Notes: generated by a model not told the origin, from the letters alone. DNA of 64,000 nt from Pedobacter ginsenosidimutans (GCF_001442625.1 NZ_LMZQ01000009.1:178247-242246), one strand, 5' to 3'; shown: positions 53,941 through 63,051, counted from the first letter of the stretch. Numbers and translations are program-made.

Positions 53941-54360
53941 TTATGATTCCTCTGTATAACTTTTAAAATTATCCAGGATGGCCTGCCAGCCACCTCGTTG
54001 CATTTCGATCGGATTGGTAGATTCGGCATCGAAAGTTTCGGTTACCCTGGTTTGTTCGCTCAGTGCATCAAAAATAATGCTTACTGTTCTGCCGTCTTCC
54101 ATGGTGTATTCGATTTTTTTATGCTGATCAACAGTGGTATAGGTTCCGCCGAAATCAAAACTCATGCTGCCATCTTTTGCCGCCATAGTGCTTTTAAATT
54201 TACCACCAACCTTTAAATCGTTTTCTGAATAAGGGGTATGCCAATCTGGTGAGGCAAAGGCCCATTTAGTAATGTGATCCGGATTATTCCAAAATTCCCA
54301 AACTTTTTCTACAGGTGCATTTACTGTCGTTTCTACGGTGATTGATGTTTTATTTTCCAT
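53941..54360 (-). CDS. SRPBCC (AHSA1-like) family protein
   Basis: 139 residues. ITVETTVNAPVEKVWEFWNNPDHITKW and a late WQAILDNFKSYTE are typical of the activator-of-Hsp90 ATPase-1-like START-fold family, which binds small ligands. No further function can be given. It has its own leader and is probably a single gene. Confidence 0.85.
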   Translation of the reverse strand: MENKTSITVETTVNAPVEKVWEFWNNPDHITKWAFASPDWHTPYSENDLKVGGKFKSTMAAKDGSMSFDFGGTYTTVDQHKKIEYTMEDGRTVSIIFDALSEQTRVTETFDAESTNPIEMQRGGWQAILDNFKSYTEES

Positions 54361-54502
54361 GTTTTAAGGTGTTTAATTTTTTAATAAAGTTATAGGAACT
54401 TTAACAACTCAAAAAGAGTAAATGCGACAAAATAAGGGGTAGTATGCCACTGTTGTTTAGTTAAGCTTTATAATTAAAGATGGTTAATCACAGATAAAAA
54501 GA

Positions 54503-54540
54503 ATGCACACAGGTAATTAATTAAAATTACCTGTGTGCAT
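54503..54540. terminator. 16-bp perfect inverted repeat
   Basis: ATGCACACAGGTAATT pairs with AATTACCTGTGTGCAT around a 6-base AATTAA loop. It lies 74 bp beyond the stop of the lipoprotein gene (54614, minus strand), so it may be its terminator, or it may be a small mobile or operator sequence. Confidence 0.5.
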
Positions 54541-54613
54541 CTCCATACAACCAATTAAGCCGAATGACTAAAAAATTAGCGAATATTTTTGTTATTTAAC
54601 CCGGGGTTGAATG

Positions 54614-55132
54614 CTAGTGCAGTTCTGTATAAATAAAGGTAACTGTGTCTCTAGATATTAAGCCGCTCATATTTCCGCCCGTGTAAACTGCTTTATAGCT
54701 CGATCCTTTTTTCAGGTCGTAGGCTTTAAGTAAATCGGCATTTGCAACCAGACTATCACCTGGGTTTACCTTCGAATAACTCGATGCAGGCGGCGGCATT
54801 ACTCTTTTGGCCATTGCGCCTTTGTACTGTGCTTCTTCTCCTTTTTCGTTGGTAATGCTTAAATAACTGCTCATTAAAGGCTCGAAAGGTGTATGCCAGA
54901 TACAGAAAGTTTTTACACTATTAGTATTGTTGTACACTACAAACCTTAGCAACAGTGGGTCGCCGGCAGCTACATTGCCATTTATTTTCATTTTAACCTC
55001 GAGCGAATCGGTCTTATTAGCATTAGTTTGAGGTATGCTTTCGCTTTTACTGTTTGCCGTGTTTCTGGTGGCCTCGCTGCAGGCAGAAAACAATACTAAA
55101 AGCGCTGGGATGATTAATTTGATGTTTTTCAT
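54614..55132 (-). CDS. Lipoprotein with an Ig-like, M35-type propeptide-like domain
   Basis: 172 residues. The signal peptide has a lipobox (LLVLFSACSE, Cys18), then a Ser/Asn-rich linker. The mature domain (KMKINGNVAAGDPLLLRFVVYNNTNSVKTF, SYSKVNPGDSLVANADLLKAYDL, YTGG) looks like an Ig-like fold seen next to deuterolysin-type peptidases, but no peptidase is attached. Role unknown. Confidence 0.6.
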   Translation of the reverse strand: MKNIKLIIPALLVLFSACSEATRNTANSKSESIPQTNANKTDSLEVKMKINGNVAAGDPLLLRFVVYNNTNSVKTFCIWHTPFEPLMSSYLSITNEKGEEAQYKGAMAKRVMPPPASSYSKVNPGDSLVANADLLKAYDLKKGSSYKAVYTGGNMSGLISRDTVTFIYTELH

Positions 55133-55670
55133 GAGGATTTTGTTTATATAAGCAAATGAAAATTGATATTATTTAATTAAACTAAATCGATTTTCTATGT
55201 ACAGAGCAAATATATAACAACTTATTTGCAGATCAGAAATCTGTTTTGCGAGATAGCAAATACAAAGGCGATAAAATCGCTACTCTCATCCATCCCCGTT
55301 ACAAACGGGGACGATATATTGATAAACGCTTGTTTTAAAGAATCTTAATTAGTGTTTACTAAAAAGTAAACAATGCGACAGGCATAACCTGTTGATTTTG
55401 AGTTGTGCTGATCGCTGATCCGTACACTTAATTTATGCGTTCCGTTAGTCAGTTGATCGCCGAATAGCAGGTCGTGCTCACTCCATCCGATAGCTATCGG
55501 ATCTAGGTGGCTCGTTTGGTGGTACTATTTTTGGCTGGGTGCTTACCTGCATCAGCCTTTGTTTCTAAACCCGGTAGCAGCGGTTCCGATTTTATTGGAA
55601 TTAGCGGATAACGGGGCTACTGCTCCCGAAGAATTACTGAATGTCCGTTTTCAAATAAATAAAAGGAATA
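55133..55670. other. Hairpin-rich non-coding gap
   Basis: 538 bp between a lipoprotein and the AI-2E gene. Six small inverted repeats stand in a row: CAGAT/ATCTG (55229-55243), TTTGC/GCAAA (55245-55260), GCGAT/ATCGC (55268-55280), CCCCGTT/AACGGGG (55294-55310), GTTTACT/AGTAAAC (55354-55371), and the 18-bp palindrome at 55485-55502. A frame open from 55457 to 55684 has a protein-like end (AAVPILLELADNGATAPEEL) but no credible start and is probably a remnant. Confidence 0.5.
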
Positions 55671-56765
55671 TTAATTATCAGTAACCAGTTTTTTCTTCCT
55701 TCTAAACCTTTTCACCTGCCCCATATGTTCAGTTGGGATATTATCGCCCAGCAATTTCCCCCAGGGTTTAAGTCCATCAATCCGATCAAAAATGATTTTC
55801 ATTACTGCAATAAATGGAATGGAAAGAAACATGCCGGGTATACCCCAAAGTGCGGCACCCATTAATACAATTACAATAGAAATCAGGGCATTGATCTGTA
55901 CCTTGCTCGACACAATGCGCGGTACAAGGATATTGTTATCGATAAACTGGATCAGAGCATAAGCACCTATAATTAATAACTGGGTGGTAAAACCATCCAT
56001 GGTTAAAGTTGCCATTAATACGGGCAAGGCTATGGCAATAATACCGCCGATATAGGGCAGCAGGTTCAGTATTGCCCCTATAACACCAATTAAAATGGCA
56101 TTTTGTACACCGAGGATCAGCAGGGCCGCAGAATTCATTACCGCAACAATTGAAGTTTCGATCAATAAACCGATGATATAACTTTGTATTGCTGCTTTCG
56201 TTTCGCCTAAAATCTCAGCAACTTTTTGTTTGTTCTCCTCTGAAAATACTTCATAAATAAAATTAAGGATCAATGTTTTGTAGAGCAAGATCAGAAAGGT
56301 ATAAACAGGGATCAAAAAAACGACACTGAGCACGCCCATTAAGCCACTTAAGGTTTGGCCGATTAAAGCTTTACTTCCATTTGCAGCATCGTTAACCATT
56401 TGCATCTGTTTTTGCGAGGAGATACCGAAGGTAGTTTGCAGCCAGGTTCTGATTTCTTCTAAGAGTTGCGATAATTTGTGTTTAATGCTTTCCAGATCGT
56501 CGAAAAAGTGGGCAACCTGCGAGGATAGGAAATAGAGTATGGCAATTACGACCACAATACCGATAATCATAGCGAGCATAATGCTTAGTATTTTAGGCAT
56601 TTTTCTTTCAAAACGATTGGTAAGTGGGTTAAGTAATATCGCAATTAGCGCAGCGAAAGCAAGTGGCACAAGAATGTCTCTCAGCACACTCATCATAAAT
56701 ACTGTAATTACTAATCCTAAAAGAATTACAGGAGCTTTGATGTAAAATGGGTAGGTTTTAAGCAT
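55671..56765 (-). CDS. AI-2E family transporter
   Basis: 364 residues with seven to eight membrane segments in the PerM/AI-2E pattern: an initial pair of helices, a long periplasmic or membrane-peripheral helical part, and the conserved GAILNLLPYIGGI and ALIQFIDNNILVPRI segments. Members export varied small molecules or ions, and the AI-2 assignment is only a family name. The C-terminus ends in a Lys/Arg-rich tail. Confidence 0.85.
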   Translation of the reverse strand: MLKTYPFYIKAPVILLGLVITVFMMSVLRDILVPLAFAALIAILLNPLTNRFERKMPKILSIMLAMIIGIVVVIAILYFLSSQVAHFFDDLESIKHKLSQLLEEIRTWLQTTFGISSQKQMQMVNDAANGSKALIGQTLSGLMGVLSVVFLIPVYTFLILLYKTLILNFIYEVFSEENKQKVAEILGETKAAIQSYIIGLLIETSIVAVMNSAALLILGVQNAILIGVIGAILNLLPYIGGIIAIALPVLMATLTMDGFTTQLLIIGAYALIQFIDNNILVPRIVSSKVQINALISIVIVLMGAALWGIPGMFLSIPFIAVMKIIFDRIDGLKPWGKLLGDNIPTEHMGQVKRFRRKKKLVTDN

Positions 56766-56947
56766 TTTTAGATGGGTTTACCGTTCAACAACCAAAAGGT
56801 AATAAAATTGTTTTAAAGTTTTTAGCTGTTTAAGGAATAGATGAGCAGGCATAATTATTTTTTGGTTTCAATCCGCAGAAATAGCAAACAATATCCAGTT
56901 ATTTTATAAATTTAGCACCGTATCATAATAATAATTAAAAACTACCC

Positions 56948-57766
56948 ATGAAAAATAGCTTTTTAATAGCCATCTGTTTGTTTTTGTTTAGCCATGTTTT
57001 GATCGCTGCGGAAGTAGATACCGCCTTAACCTTTAGCAAATCGATGAACAAAAATATAAAGGCAGTGGTAATTAAACCCGATAGCTATAAAACTGGAAAA
57101 AATTTTCCGGTGGTTTACCTGCTCCATGGTGCTGGTGGTAACTATGCTGAATGGGCTAAAAAAGTGCCAGGGATTAAAAACCTGGCTGATCAGTACCAGT
57201 TTATTATTGTGTGCCCTGATGGTAATGTAACCAGTTGGTATTTCGACAGTCCGGTAGATCCCGAATGGAAATATGAAACCTATGTGGCTAAGGAGTTGGT
57301 TAGCTATATTGATGAACATTATAAAACCATTGCTGAAAAAAAAGGCAGGGCCATTACCGGTTTGAGTATGGGTGGGCATGGTGCACTATACCTGGCCATT
57401 AAACATCAGGATGTTTATGGTGCCGTAGGCAGCATGAGTGGTGGTGTAGATATTAAACCTTTTCCAAATGGGTGGAATATCTCGAAAAGATTAGGCGCGC
57501 AGGATGAATTTCCTGAACGGTGGAAACAGAACACCGTGATTGATATGATTTACCGCATTAAACCCGGATCGCTAGCTATTGCGATTGAATGTGGTACTGA
57601 AGATTTTTTCTATAAAATGAATGTACGTTTACATGATGAGCTCTTGTATAACAACATTCCTCACGATTTTACCACCAGGCCCGGTGTACACAACTGGGAT
57701 TATTGGGCCAATGCGATTAAGTTTCAGAGCGTTTTCTTAAGCAATTATTTTAACGCAAAACCTTAA
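56948..57766 (+). CDS. Secreted esterase-D-like hydrolase
   Basis: 272 residues with a signal peptide ending near LIAAE. Alpha/beta hydrolase of the esterase D/feruloyl esterase-like type: VYLLHGAGGNY, Ser140 in GLSMGGHG, an acid in ECGTEDFF and His in PGVHNWDYW. It probably cleaves acyl esters in the periplasm, and might work with sugar-degrading genes. It is convergent with the response regulator (6 bp gap). Confidence 0.85.
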   Translation: MKNSFLIAICLFLFSHVLIAAEVDTALTFSKSMNKNIKAVVIKPDSYKTGKNFPVVYLLHGAGGNYAEWAKKVPGIKNLADQYQFIIVCPDGNVTSWYFDSPVDPEWKYETYVAKELVSYIDEHYKTIAEKKGRAITGLSMGGHGALYLAIKHQDVYGAVGSMSGGVDIKPFPNGWNISKRLGAQDEFPERWKQNTVIDMIYRIKPGSLAIAIECGTEDFFYKMNVRLHDELLYNNIPHDFTTRPGVHNWDYWANAIKFQSVFLSNYFNAKP

Positions 57767-57772
57767 TGTAGT

Positions 57773-58150
57773 TTAAGCAGCAAGCTGTGCACTTACTTTA
57801 TTAATGAGGTTGTCGATATCGAATGGTTTAGCGATGAAATCATTAGGGCAACAAATAATGCCTTGTATATCGCTTAAGTTATGACTGGCCGAAATCATGA
57901 TTACAGGAATATGCAGAGTTAACTGGTTTGCTTTGAGTAGATTACAAAGATTTCGCCCATCAAGGGCACCTAACATCACATCCAGCAAAATTAAATCGGG
58001 TTTAAATTCGCTAATCCGCTGGTTAAAATAACTTGCGTCCATAAGTCCACTTACCTGATAGCCTTCCAGTCTTAAAATTAATTCTATAACCTCCAGTATT
58101 TCCTGATTATCATCAACCACTAATATCTTTTTCATTTTCTCGTTCTCCAT
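57773..58150 (-). CDS. Single-domain response regulator
   Basis: 125 residues that consist of a receiver only: acidic pair DD in VVDDNQE, phosphoacceptor Asp57 in LILLDVML, and Lys in FIAKPF. There is no output domain, so it must act by protein contact. An ATG at 58135 is an alternative start. No kinase lies next to it. Confidence 0.88.
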   Translation of the reverse strand: MENEKMKKILVVDDNQEILEVIELILRLEGYQVSGLMDASYFNQRISEFKPDLILLDVMLGALDGRNLCNLLKANQLTLHIPVIMISASHNLSDIQGIICCPNDFIAKPFDIDNLINKVSAQLAA

Positions 58151-58489
58151 CAGGTTATTATGGTATATTTAACATGTTGTAAATAAATAACTTATGATTG
58201 ATTAACAAAGGCAGGACTAAAAGGTTTCGATCTATTTTGACGAAAGCACAACGGCTAGTTTTAAAGGTGTCTGTAATTAAACGGGAAAAAATATAGGCAG
58301 ACTCGTAATCATGCTAATCGTGATAAAATTAAAATGTAGCGATAGTAATGGAGCTTGCATTTAAATTAATACATCATTTTAAGTAAAAAATTAACTTTTA
58401 GATTACATACAAACTAAAGACTTACCATATTTTTGACCGTTCTCGAAATCTTATTTATAAAACAGGAAACGAAGATTTAAAAGCCAAAA
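58151..58489. other. 339-bp gap without a recognised feature
   Basis: AT-rich region between two divergent genes. I see no good TAnnTTTG box, no coding frame and no strong hairpin in it, so the promoters of the flanking genes are not located. Confidence 0.4.
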
Positions 58490-58744
58490 ATGAAATACTT
58501 AGTCAAAGAAATCAGTGACGGAAACTGCGATATTACGTTATTGCCGGAAAACCTGAATGATAGAAATCTTTTAGCCGAAACAACGAAAAACCTTCAGCAC
58601 GATTATCAAGAAGCTATCCAATCGCATTATGAACATGCATTGAAAAATGAAGTTCATGGTAATGCGGCATTTGTTTCCTTAAACAACGAGGAAAGCAATT
58701 ATCCGAAAAGAGTAAATGTAAATTACCAGATTATCCTAAGTTAA
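58490..58744 (+). CDS. Small cytoplasmic protein of unknown function
   Basis: 84 residues, starting MKYLVKEISDGNCDITLLPENL. It is hydrophilic, partly helical (LAETTKNLQHDYQEAIQSHY), with no signal or membrane segment. No family is recognised. A strong intrinsic terminator follows, which supports that it is a real, separately transcribed gene. Confidence 0.6.
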   Translation: MKYLVKEISDGNCDITLLPENLNDRNLLAETTKNLQHDYQEAIQSHYEHALKNEVHGNAAFVSLNNEESNYPKRVNVNYQIILS

Positions 58745-58761
58745 GCGGAGATTCTTCTGGC

Positions 58762-58792
58762 AAAGGCTTTCTTTATGGTAAAGAAAGCCTTT
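58762..58792 (+). terminator. Intrinsic terminator
   Basis: AAAGGCTTTCTTT and AAAGAAAGCCTTT form a perfect 13-bp stem with a 5-base loop, followed by a T-run, 17 bp after the small protein gene. Confidence 0.9.
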
Positions 58793-58845
58793 TTTGTTTT
58801 TAGCATTCTTTGATCCAAATGCAATAAAATAAAAAAGCTGTTGAT

Positions 58846-59030
58846 TTATTGTGCTTTTCTCAACATGGGCCTTAAAATAGGTGAATTACCAGATTGAATT
58901 TCGCCGATAACCTCAAAACCATGACGCTGATATAGCGAGATGTTTTTAGGATTTGAAGATTCGGGATATGCAATGAGTCCATCACGATCAACGGCTTTAA
59001 GTGCTTCTGTCATCAGCGCAGAGCCTATTC
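58846..59030 (-). pseudogene. GNAT N-acetyltransferase remnant, 5' part missing
   Basis: Read on the minus strand, about 60 codons encode the C-terminal part of a GNAT acetyltransferase: GSALMTEALKAVDRDGL, then NPKNISLYQRHGFEVIGEI and the stop at 58846-58848. The segment GSALM is where the acetyl-CoA loop (G-x-G-S-x-L) would be; it is broken at its left, where the frame runs into a TGA and unrelated sequence near 59030. The other end was not found nearby. The break lies next to the AraC gene. Confidence 0.7.
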
Positions 59031-59051
59031 AATCGGTCAAAAATAACGCGC

Positions 59052-59945
59052 TTAATTTAAAGATTGATCTCTAAAATAATTAGGCGAAACTCCGGCTTCT
59101 TTTTTAAATAGTCTGGAAAAGTACGTAGGGTTCTCAAAGCCCAGTGAGTGAGAAATCTCCGCAATATTCATCTTTCCCTCCTTTAATAAGTTCTTTGCTT
59201 CGTTAATGATATAAAGATGGATAAGTTCAAGGGCAGTTTTTCCTGTTTCCTGTTTAAGCACATCGCTCAGGTACCGGGATGAAAAATTTAATCTTTCTGC
59301 CATGAAAGTCACTGTGGGAAGGCCCGATTCCTGGGTCTTTTTTGTTTCGAAATAAGATTGAAGCAGCTCATGAAATTTAGTCGTTACGGTTCCTGTTAAT
59401 TCGGCACGGTTAGTAAATTGCCGTTTGTAAAAACGTTGTGCGTACTTCAGTAGTGTATCCAAATGGCTAAGTAAGATCGTTTTGGTAAAGTCGTCAGTAT
59501 TATTGCGGTATTCTTTATCCATTGTGGTGACCAGGTTCCAGATCATTGCCTCCTCGCTGGGCGACAAGTACAAAGCCTCATTGGTCTCATAGTCGAAATA
59601 GCCATATTTTTTAATTTCATGATGCAGCGCAGTACCCGCCAGGAAATCTTCATGGATCAATATCAGAAAACATTCATCTCTTAACTTGATATTTTTAAAA
59701 GTTACCGTCTGCTGGGGTTTAATGAACAATAACTTGCCCCGGTCATGGTCGAACTTTGTTCTGCCATGCTTAATGTCCCCCGATTCCAGTTGCTGGAAAG
59801 AAACGATGTAAAAATTGGCAGAGAATTCTATATTGTCACCTCCACACTCGTCTTTGTTCCCGAAGGAAATGCTAAACAGCGGATGCTCAGGTGCTTTTAT
59901 GCCGATGGCGTTACTGAAACTGCTTATTTTATCGAAGTGATTCAT
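59052..59945 (-). CDS. AraC family transcriptional regulator
   Basis: 297 residues. The N-terminal ~180 residues are an effector domain, with YIVSFQQLESGDIKHGR and LLFIKPQQTVTF suggesting a cupin. The C-terminal ~100 are the helix-turn-helix, ending SHSLGFENPTYFSRLFKKEAGVSP. It is on the same strand as and 53 bp after the SDR gene, so the pair is probably one unit in which the regulator controls the dehydrogenase. Confidence 0.88.
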   Translation of the reverse strand: MNHFDKISSFSNAIGIKAPEHPLFSISFGNKDECGGDNIEFSANFYIVSFQQLESGDIKHGRTKFDHDRGKLLFIKPQQTVTFKNIKLRDECFLILIHEDFLAGTALHHEIKKYGYFDYETNEALYLSPSEEAMIWNLVTTMDKEYRNNTDDFTKTILLSHLDTLLKYAQRFYKRQFTNRAELTGTVTTKFHELLQSYFETKKTQESGLPTVTFMAERLNFSSRYLSDVLKQETGKTALELIHLYIINEAKNLLKEGKMNIAEISHSLGFENPTYFSRLFKKEAGVSPNYFRDQSLN

Positions 59946-59998
59946 ATACTTTTAAAAGAAAAACAGTACCTGTATAAACAGATACTGCTAATATAACA

Positions 59999-60817
59999 TT
60001 AATTTCCCTGGGCAGCAGCAGACACGTCCTGCCATTCTTCCCAGGTTTGCATCCGTTGGCCATAAACATGTTTTATCCACTGGATACCAACCCTGCCCAA
60101 GATCAGTCTTAACGGAGGATTTTCCGCGTCAACCAATTTCAGTACGGCCGCCGCAGTTGCCTCAGGCACTCCCCAGTCTTCTGCTTTGTTGCCAGCAGCA
60201 AGTTTATCTCTTACTTCATCATAAAAAGCCAATGATTTGCTTTGCATCCCGGAGGTAGTAGCAAAATCGGTCATGAAACCGTTTGGTTCCAGTATGCTAA
60301 CCTTGATACCGAAACCACTAACTTCAGCAGCCAGGGCCTCACTAATACCTTCAACAGCAAACTTTGAAGCACTGTATAGTCCCAAAGTAGGAAAAGCGAG
60401 CAGGCCCAAGGCGCTTGACACCTGAATGATATGACCTGATTTTTGTTCGCGCATAACCGGGATAACTGCTTGGGTTACCCATAGTAAACCATAAACATTG
60501 GTATCAAATTGTGTACGTATTTCCTGCTCTTCTAACTCTTCTATGGCCCCGGTATGACCATAGCCAGCGTTATTAATGAGTACGTCGATGGTGCCAAAAT
60601 GTTCTTTAGCTTTTGCGACAGCTTCAAAGCATGCAGCCTTATCGGTAACATCGAGCGTCAAAGCCAGCAATGTTGAAGCATATTCTTTTGAAAGTTCAGT
60701 TAAAGCTTGCGGGTTTCTTACTGCAACCACCACCTGATCGCCCCGTTTCAAAAATGCTTCTGCCCATATGCGGCCGAGGCCTCGGGATGCCCCGGTTATA
60801 AAAATTGTCTTTGCCAT
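59999..60817 (-). CDS. Short-chain dehydrogenase/reductase
   Basis: 272 residues. Cofactor motif GASRGLGR near the N-terminus with VRN suggesting NADP, NNAG motif (GYGHTG follows), and an intact catalytic YSASKFAVEG. This contrasts with the SDR at 18076, where the Lys is Asn. The long C-terminal end (RVGIQWIKHVYGQRMQTW) fits the classical NAD(P)-dependent oxidoreductases linked to AraC in many Bacteroidota. The substrate is unknown. Confidence 0.88.
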   Translation of the reverse strand: MAKTIFITGASRGLGRIWAEAFLKRGDQVVVAVRNPQALTELSKEYASTLLALTLDVTDKAACFEAVAKAKEHFGTIDVLINNAGYGHTGAIEELEEQEIRTQFDTNVYGLLWVTQAVIPVMREQKSGHIIQVSSALGLLAFPTLGLYSASKFAVEGISEALAAEVSGFGIKVSILEPNGFMTDFATTSGMQSKSLAFYDEVRDKLAAGNKAEDWGVPEATAAAVLKLVDAENPPLRLILGRVGIQWIKHVYGQRMQTWEEWQDVSAAAQGN

Positions 60818-61280
60818 TGTTATCTGTTTAATATTGATATAAAATTCATTGACAAAGTTCAGCTAAATAAGTGTCGGCAAGTGATACAAAAGTGGGTAAT
60901 TATAGAACGATTTTACGTAATTTGAAGTGAATCGCGTTCATCATTCACAATATAACAGGTTAGTTTAATCGATATAATAAATATAGAAGTATTGGTATCC
61001 TTCAATTTATAGATTAACAGATTATCGCAATTGTATCAATAATTTAACAGCCGGGTTGACCCAATCAGGGGGAACTTAATAGAACAAAATGGCACTGGAC
61101 GCAGCAATAGTGAAGGCCAGCTTGATGCACACAAATAAACAAATCTGTCTGTTCCGACCAGCACTGAAATCAAAATGTAAAAAAGGTATAGATAAACCTG
61201 ATTTGACACCGAAATTTTTAATTTTGATAGCAACGTTAAGCTGTTATGTTTTTAATTTAAATCTACTAATTTTGTAGACC
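60818..61280. other. 463-bp gap with the sigma factor promoter
   Basis: The sequence is AT-rich and its few short open frames do not look coding. It holds the region upstream of the SDR gene on one side and the ECF sigma gene on the other. The only clear site is TAATTTTG at 61267-61274, described separately. Confidence 0.4.
61267..61274 (+). promoter_or_regulatory. -7 box of the ECF sigma gene
   Basis: TAATTTTG matches TAnnTTTG and ends 6 bp before the ATG, so the transcript would be almost leaderless. No good -33 TTG is seen at the proper distance. Confidence 0.45.
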
Positions 61281-61865
61281 ATGCGTGTTGTCAAAGATTC
61301 AGAGGAAGAGTTGTTGCTAAAGCTTAAAACAGGAAGTGAAGAAGCATTTTCCTTTATCTATCAATTGCATGTAAATCGTATTTACAGTTTTTCTTTAAAG
61401 ATCCTTAAATCTCCAGTGCTTGCCGAAGACCTCACACAGGAAGTTTTTGTCAGGTTATGGGAAAATTCTGCTCATCTGGATACCGAATTATCACTTCAGG
61501 GCTATCTATTTACCATAGCCAGGAATTTATCGCTCAACGTAATCCGTAAAGCAGCCAGAGAGACCATAATTACCGATGAGATCGCAAGGCATGCCTTTGA
61601 TAAGTGTGAAGATGGCCTGGCCTATAGCGAGCACATGCAAACAAAAGCATTTATCTCGCGGGCAATTGAACTGCTGCCTTCACAGCGCAGAAAAATCTAT
61701 GAACTATGCCATGGGCAGGGGTATTCTTATAAACAGGCTGCCGAGGAACTCGGGCTAAAGGATGCGACAATCAACAGTCAGATGGTCAAGGCCATCCGTT
61801 CGATCAAACAATACCTCATTCGCAACGGTGCACTCGTAGTGTTGCTTATTGTTCGGCCGTTTTAA
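61281..61865 (+). CDS. ECF sigma factor
   Basis: 194 residues: region 2 (FSFIYQLHVNRIYSFSLKIL, then LAEDLTQEVFVRLW) and region 4 with a helix-turn-helix (LLPSQRRKIYELCHGQGYSYKQAAEELGL). The C-terminal hydrophobic tail LVVLLIVRPF is common in the Bacteroidota sigma factors that pair with FecR. It should direct transcription of the following SusC gene once released by FecR. Confidence 0.92.
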   Translation: MRVVKDSEEELLLKLKTGSEEAFSFIYQLHVNRIYSFSLKILKSPVLAEDLTQEVFVRLWENSAHLDTELSLQGYLFTIARNLSLNVIRKAARETIITDEIARHAFDKCEDGLAYSEHMQTKAFISRAIELLPSQRRKIYELCHGQGYSYKQAAEELGLKDATINSQMVKAIRSIKQYLIRNGALVVLLIVRPF

Positions 61866-61977
61866 CAATCAGAGATTTTTCTTTTTTGCAGCCCTTTACC
61901 CCAGAAATAAAAAATATTTTTTCCCTGAGTAAATGTAGGGTGGCTCCAAAGTGTTATACTATTAAACACCGTCTATC

Positions 61978-62979
61978 TTGGAACAAGCAATTAAACAACT
62001 TTTCTTAAAATATATCAAGGATCAGGCATCTAAGGAAGAAATTTCCCAAGTGCTCTCATTAATACAAAGTGGGGGGCATGAGCAGGAGTGGAACGAGGCG
62101 TTATTAGCATTCCAGGCCGATTTTCTGCAGGGAAATCAACAGGATGCCCCTATGGATGAACAACTGCTTTATCAAAAAATCAAGGCCCGCACCGTTTTAA
62201 GGCCGCAAGGTAAATCCTTTAGCTGGATCGGTTATGCCGCATCTATACTTTTAGTCTGTACGGTTGCCTATTTCGCGCTCCGGCCTGCATCCCGGCCAGT
62301 CGTTTTTGCGGAAAAAACGCCGATGAAACCAATAGTAGAGAAGAGCAGCGGGCACAGATGGATCAAACTTGAAGACGGGACTTCCGTTCAGCTCAATACA
62401 GGCAGCCGTTTAGAATATGCTGGGAGCTTCAAAGGCAAAAAGAAACGCGAGGTATCACTTGTTGGAGAGGCCTTTTTTGATGTGGCACATGATGCTGCCC
62501 ATCCCTTTGTAATCCACACGGGCGAGCTTAGCACCACCGTGCTGGGCACCGCTTTTAACATTTCAGCATATCCGGGACAAAAAGCTGTAACGGTGACGGT
62601 AATCAGGGGGAAGGTGATGGTGCAAAAAAAGGGTGAGACCCTGGCGGTGCTGACCCCTAATGAGCAGTTGAGCTGGCAGGGCGGCCAGGTGAGCTCACTC
62701 AAACATACAGTAAACGCTGAGCAGACCATATCCTGGAAGTCGGGAGATCTGATTATGGACGACGTTACCCTTGCTCAGGCCGCAGCACTCATTGCTAAAC
62801 GTTATGGCGTTGAGGTTTCCTTTAAAAATGAAAAGGTGAAAAAGTGCCGCTTTACCGCTGCCTTTTTAGACCGGAACGAAATCGGCCAGGTAACTGAAGT
62901 ATTAGCCGATATTACCGGGGCATCCTTTCAGTTCAAAGCGGGTAAGCTTTTGATCGACGGGCCCGGATGTGAAAATTAA
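61978..62979 (+). CDS. FecR-family anti-sigma protein
   Basis: 333 residues from a TTG. A cytoplasmic N-terminal domain, one membrane helix (about 80-98), and a periplasmic FecR domain with LEDGTSVQLNTGSRLEYAGSF, LVGEAFFDVAHDAAHPFVI and a C-terminal DUF4974-like part. It binds the sigma factor and receives the signal from the TonB receptor. It is 112 bp after the sigma gene. Confidence 0.92.
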   Translation: MEQAIKQLFLKYIKDQASKEEISQVLSLIQSGGHEQEWNEALLAFQADFLQGNQQDAPMDEQLLYQKIKARTVLRPQGKSFSWIGYAASILLVCTVAYFALRPASRPVVFAEKTPMKPIVEKSSGHRWIKLEDGTSVQLNTGSRLEYAGSFKGKKKREVSLVGEAFFDVAHDAAHPFVIHTGELSTTVLGTAFNISAYPGQKAVTVTVIRGKVMVQKKGETLAVLTPNEQLSWQGGQVSSLKHTVNAEQTISWKSGDLIMDDVTLAQAAALIAKRYGVEVSFKNEKVKKCRFTAAFLDRNEIGQVTEVLADITGASFQFKAGKLLIDGPGCEN

Positions 62980-63051
62980 TGACCAATCAAAAACAAACTA
63001 AATTTAATGAAGAAAAAAATATCGCCCACATGATATAGCAGAAGAATTAAG

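Noticed and set aside
55457..55684. Open frame ending inside the AI-2E gene
   Set aside because: No start codon of credible quality and the upstream part is repeat-like; at most a remnant.
55671..56765. Quorum-sensing AI-2 exporter
   Set aside because: The family name does not prove AI-2 export, and no luxS or related gene is seen in the window.
61089..61277. 62-codon frame before the ECF sigma gene
   Set aside because: It has no domain, overlaps the sigma promoter and ends just before its start.
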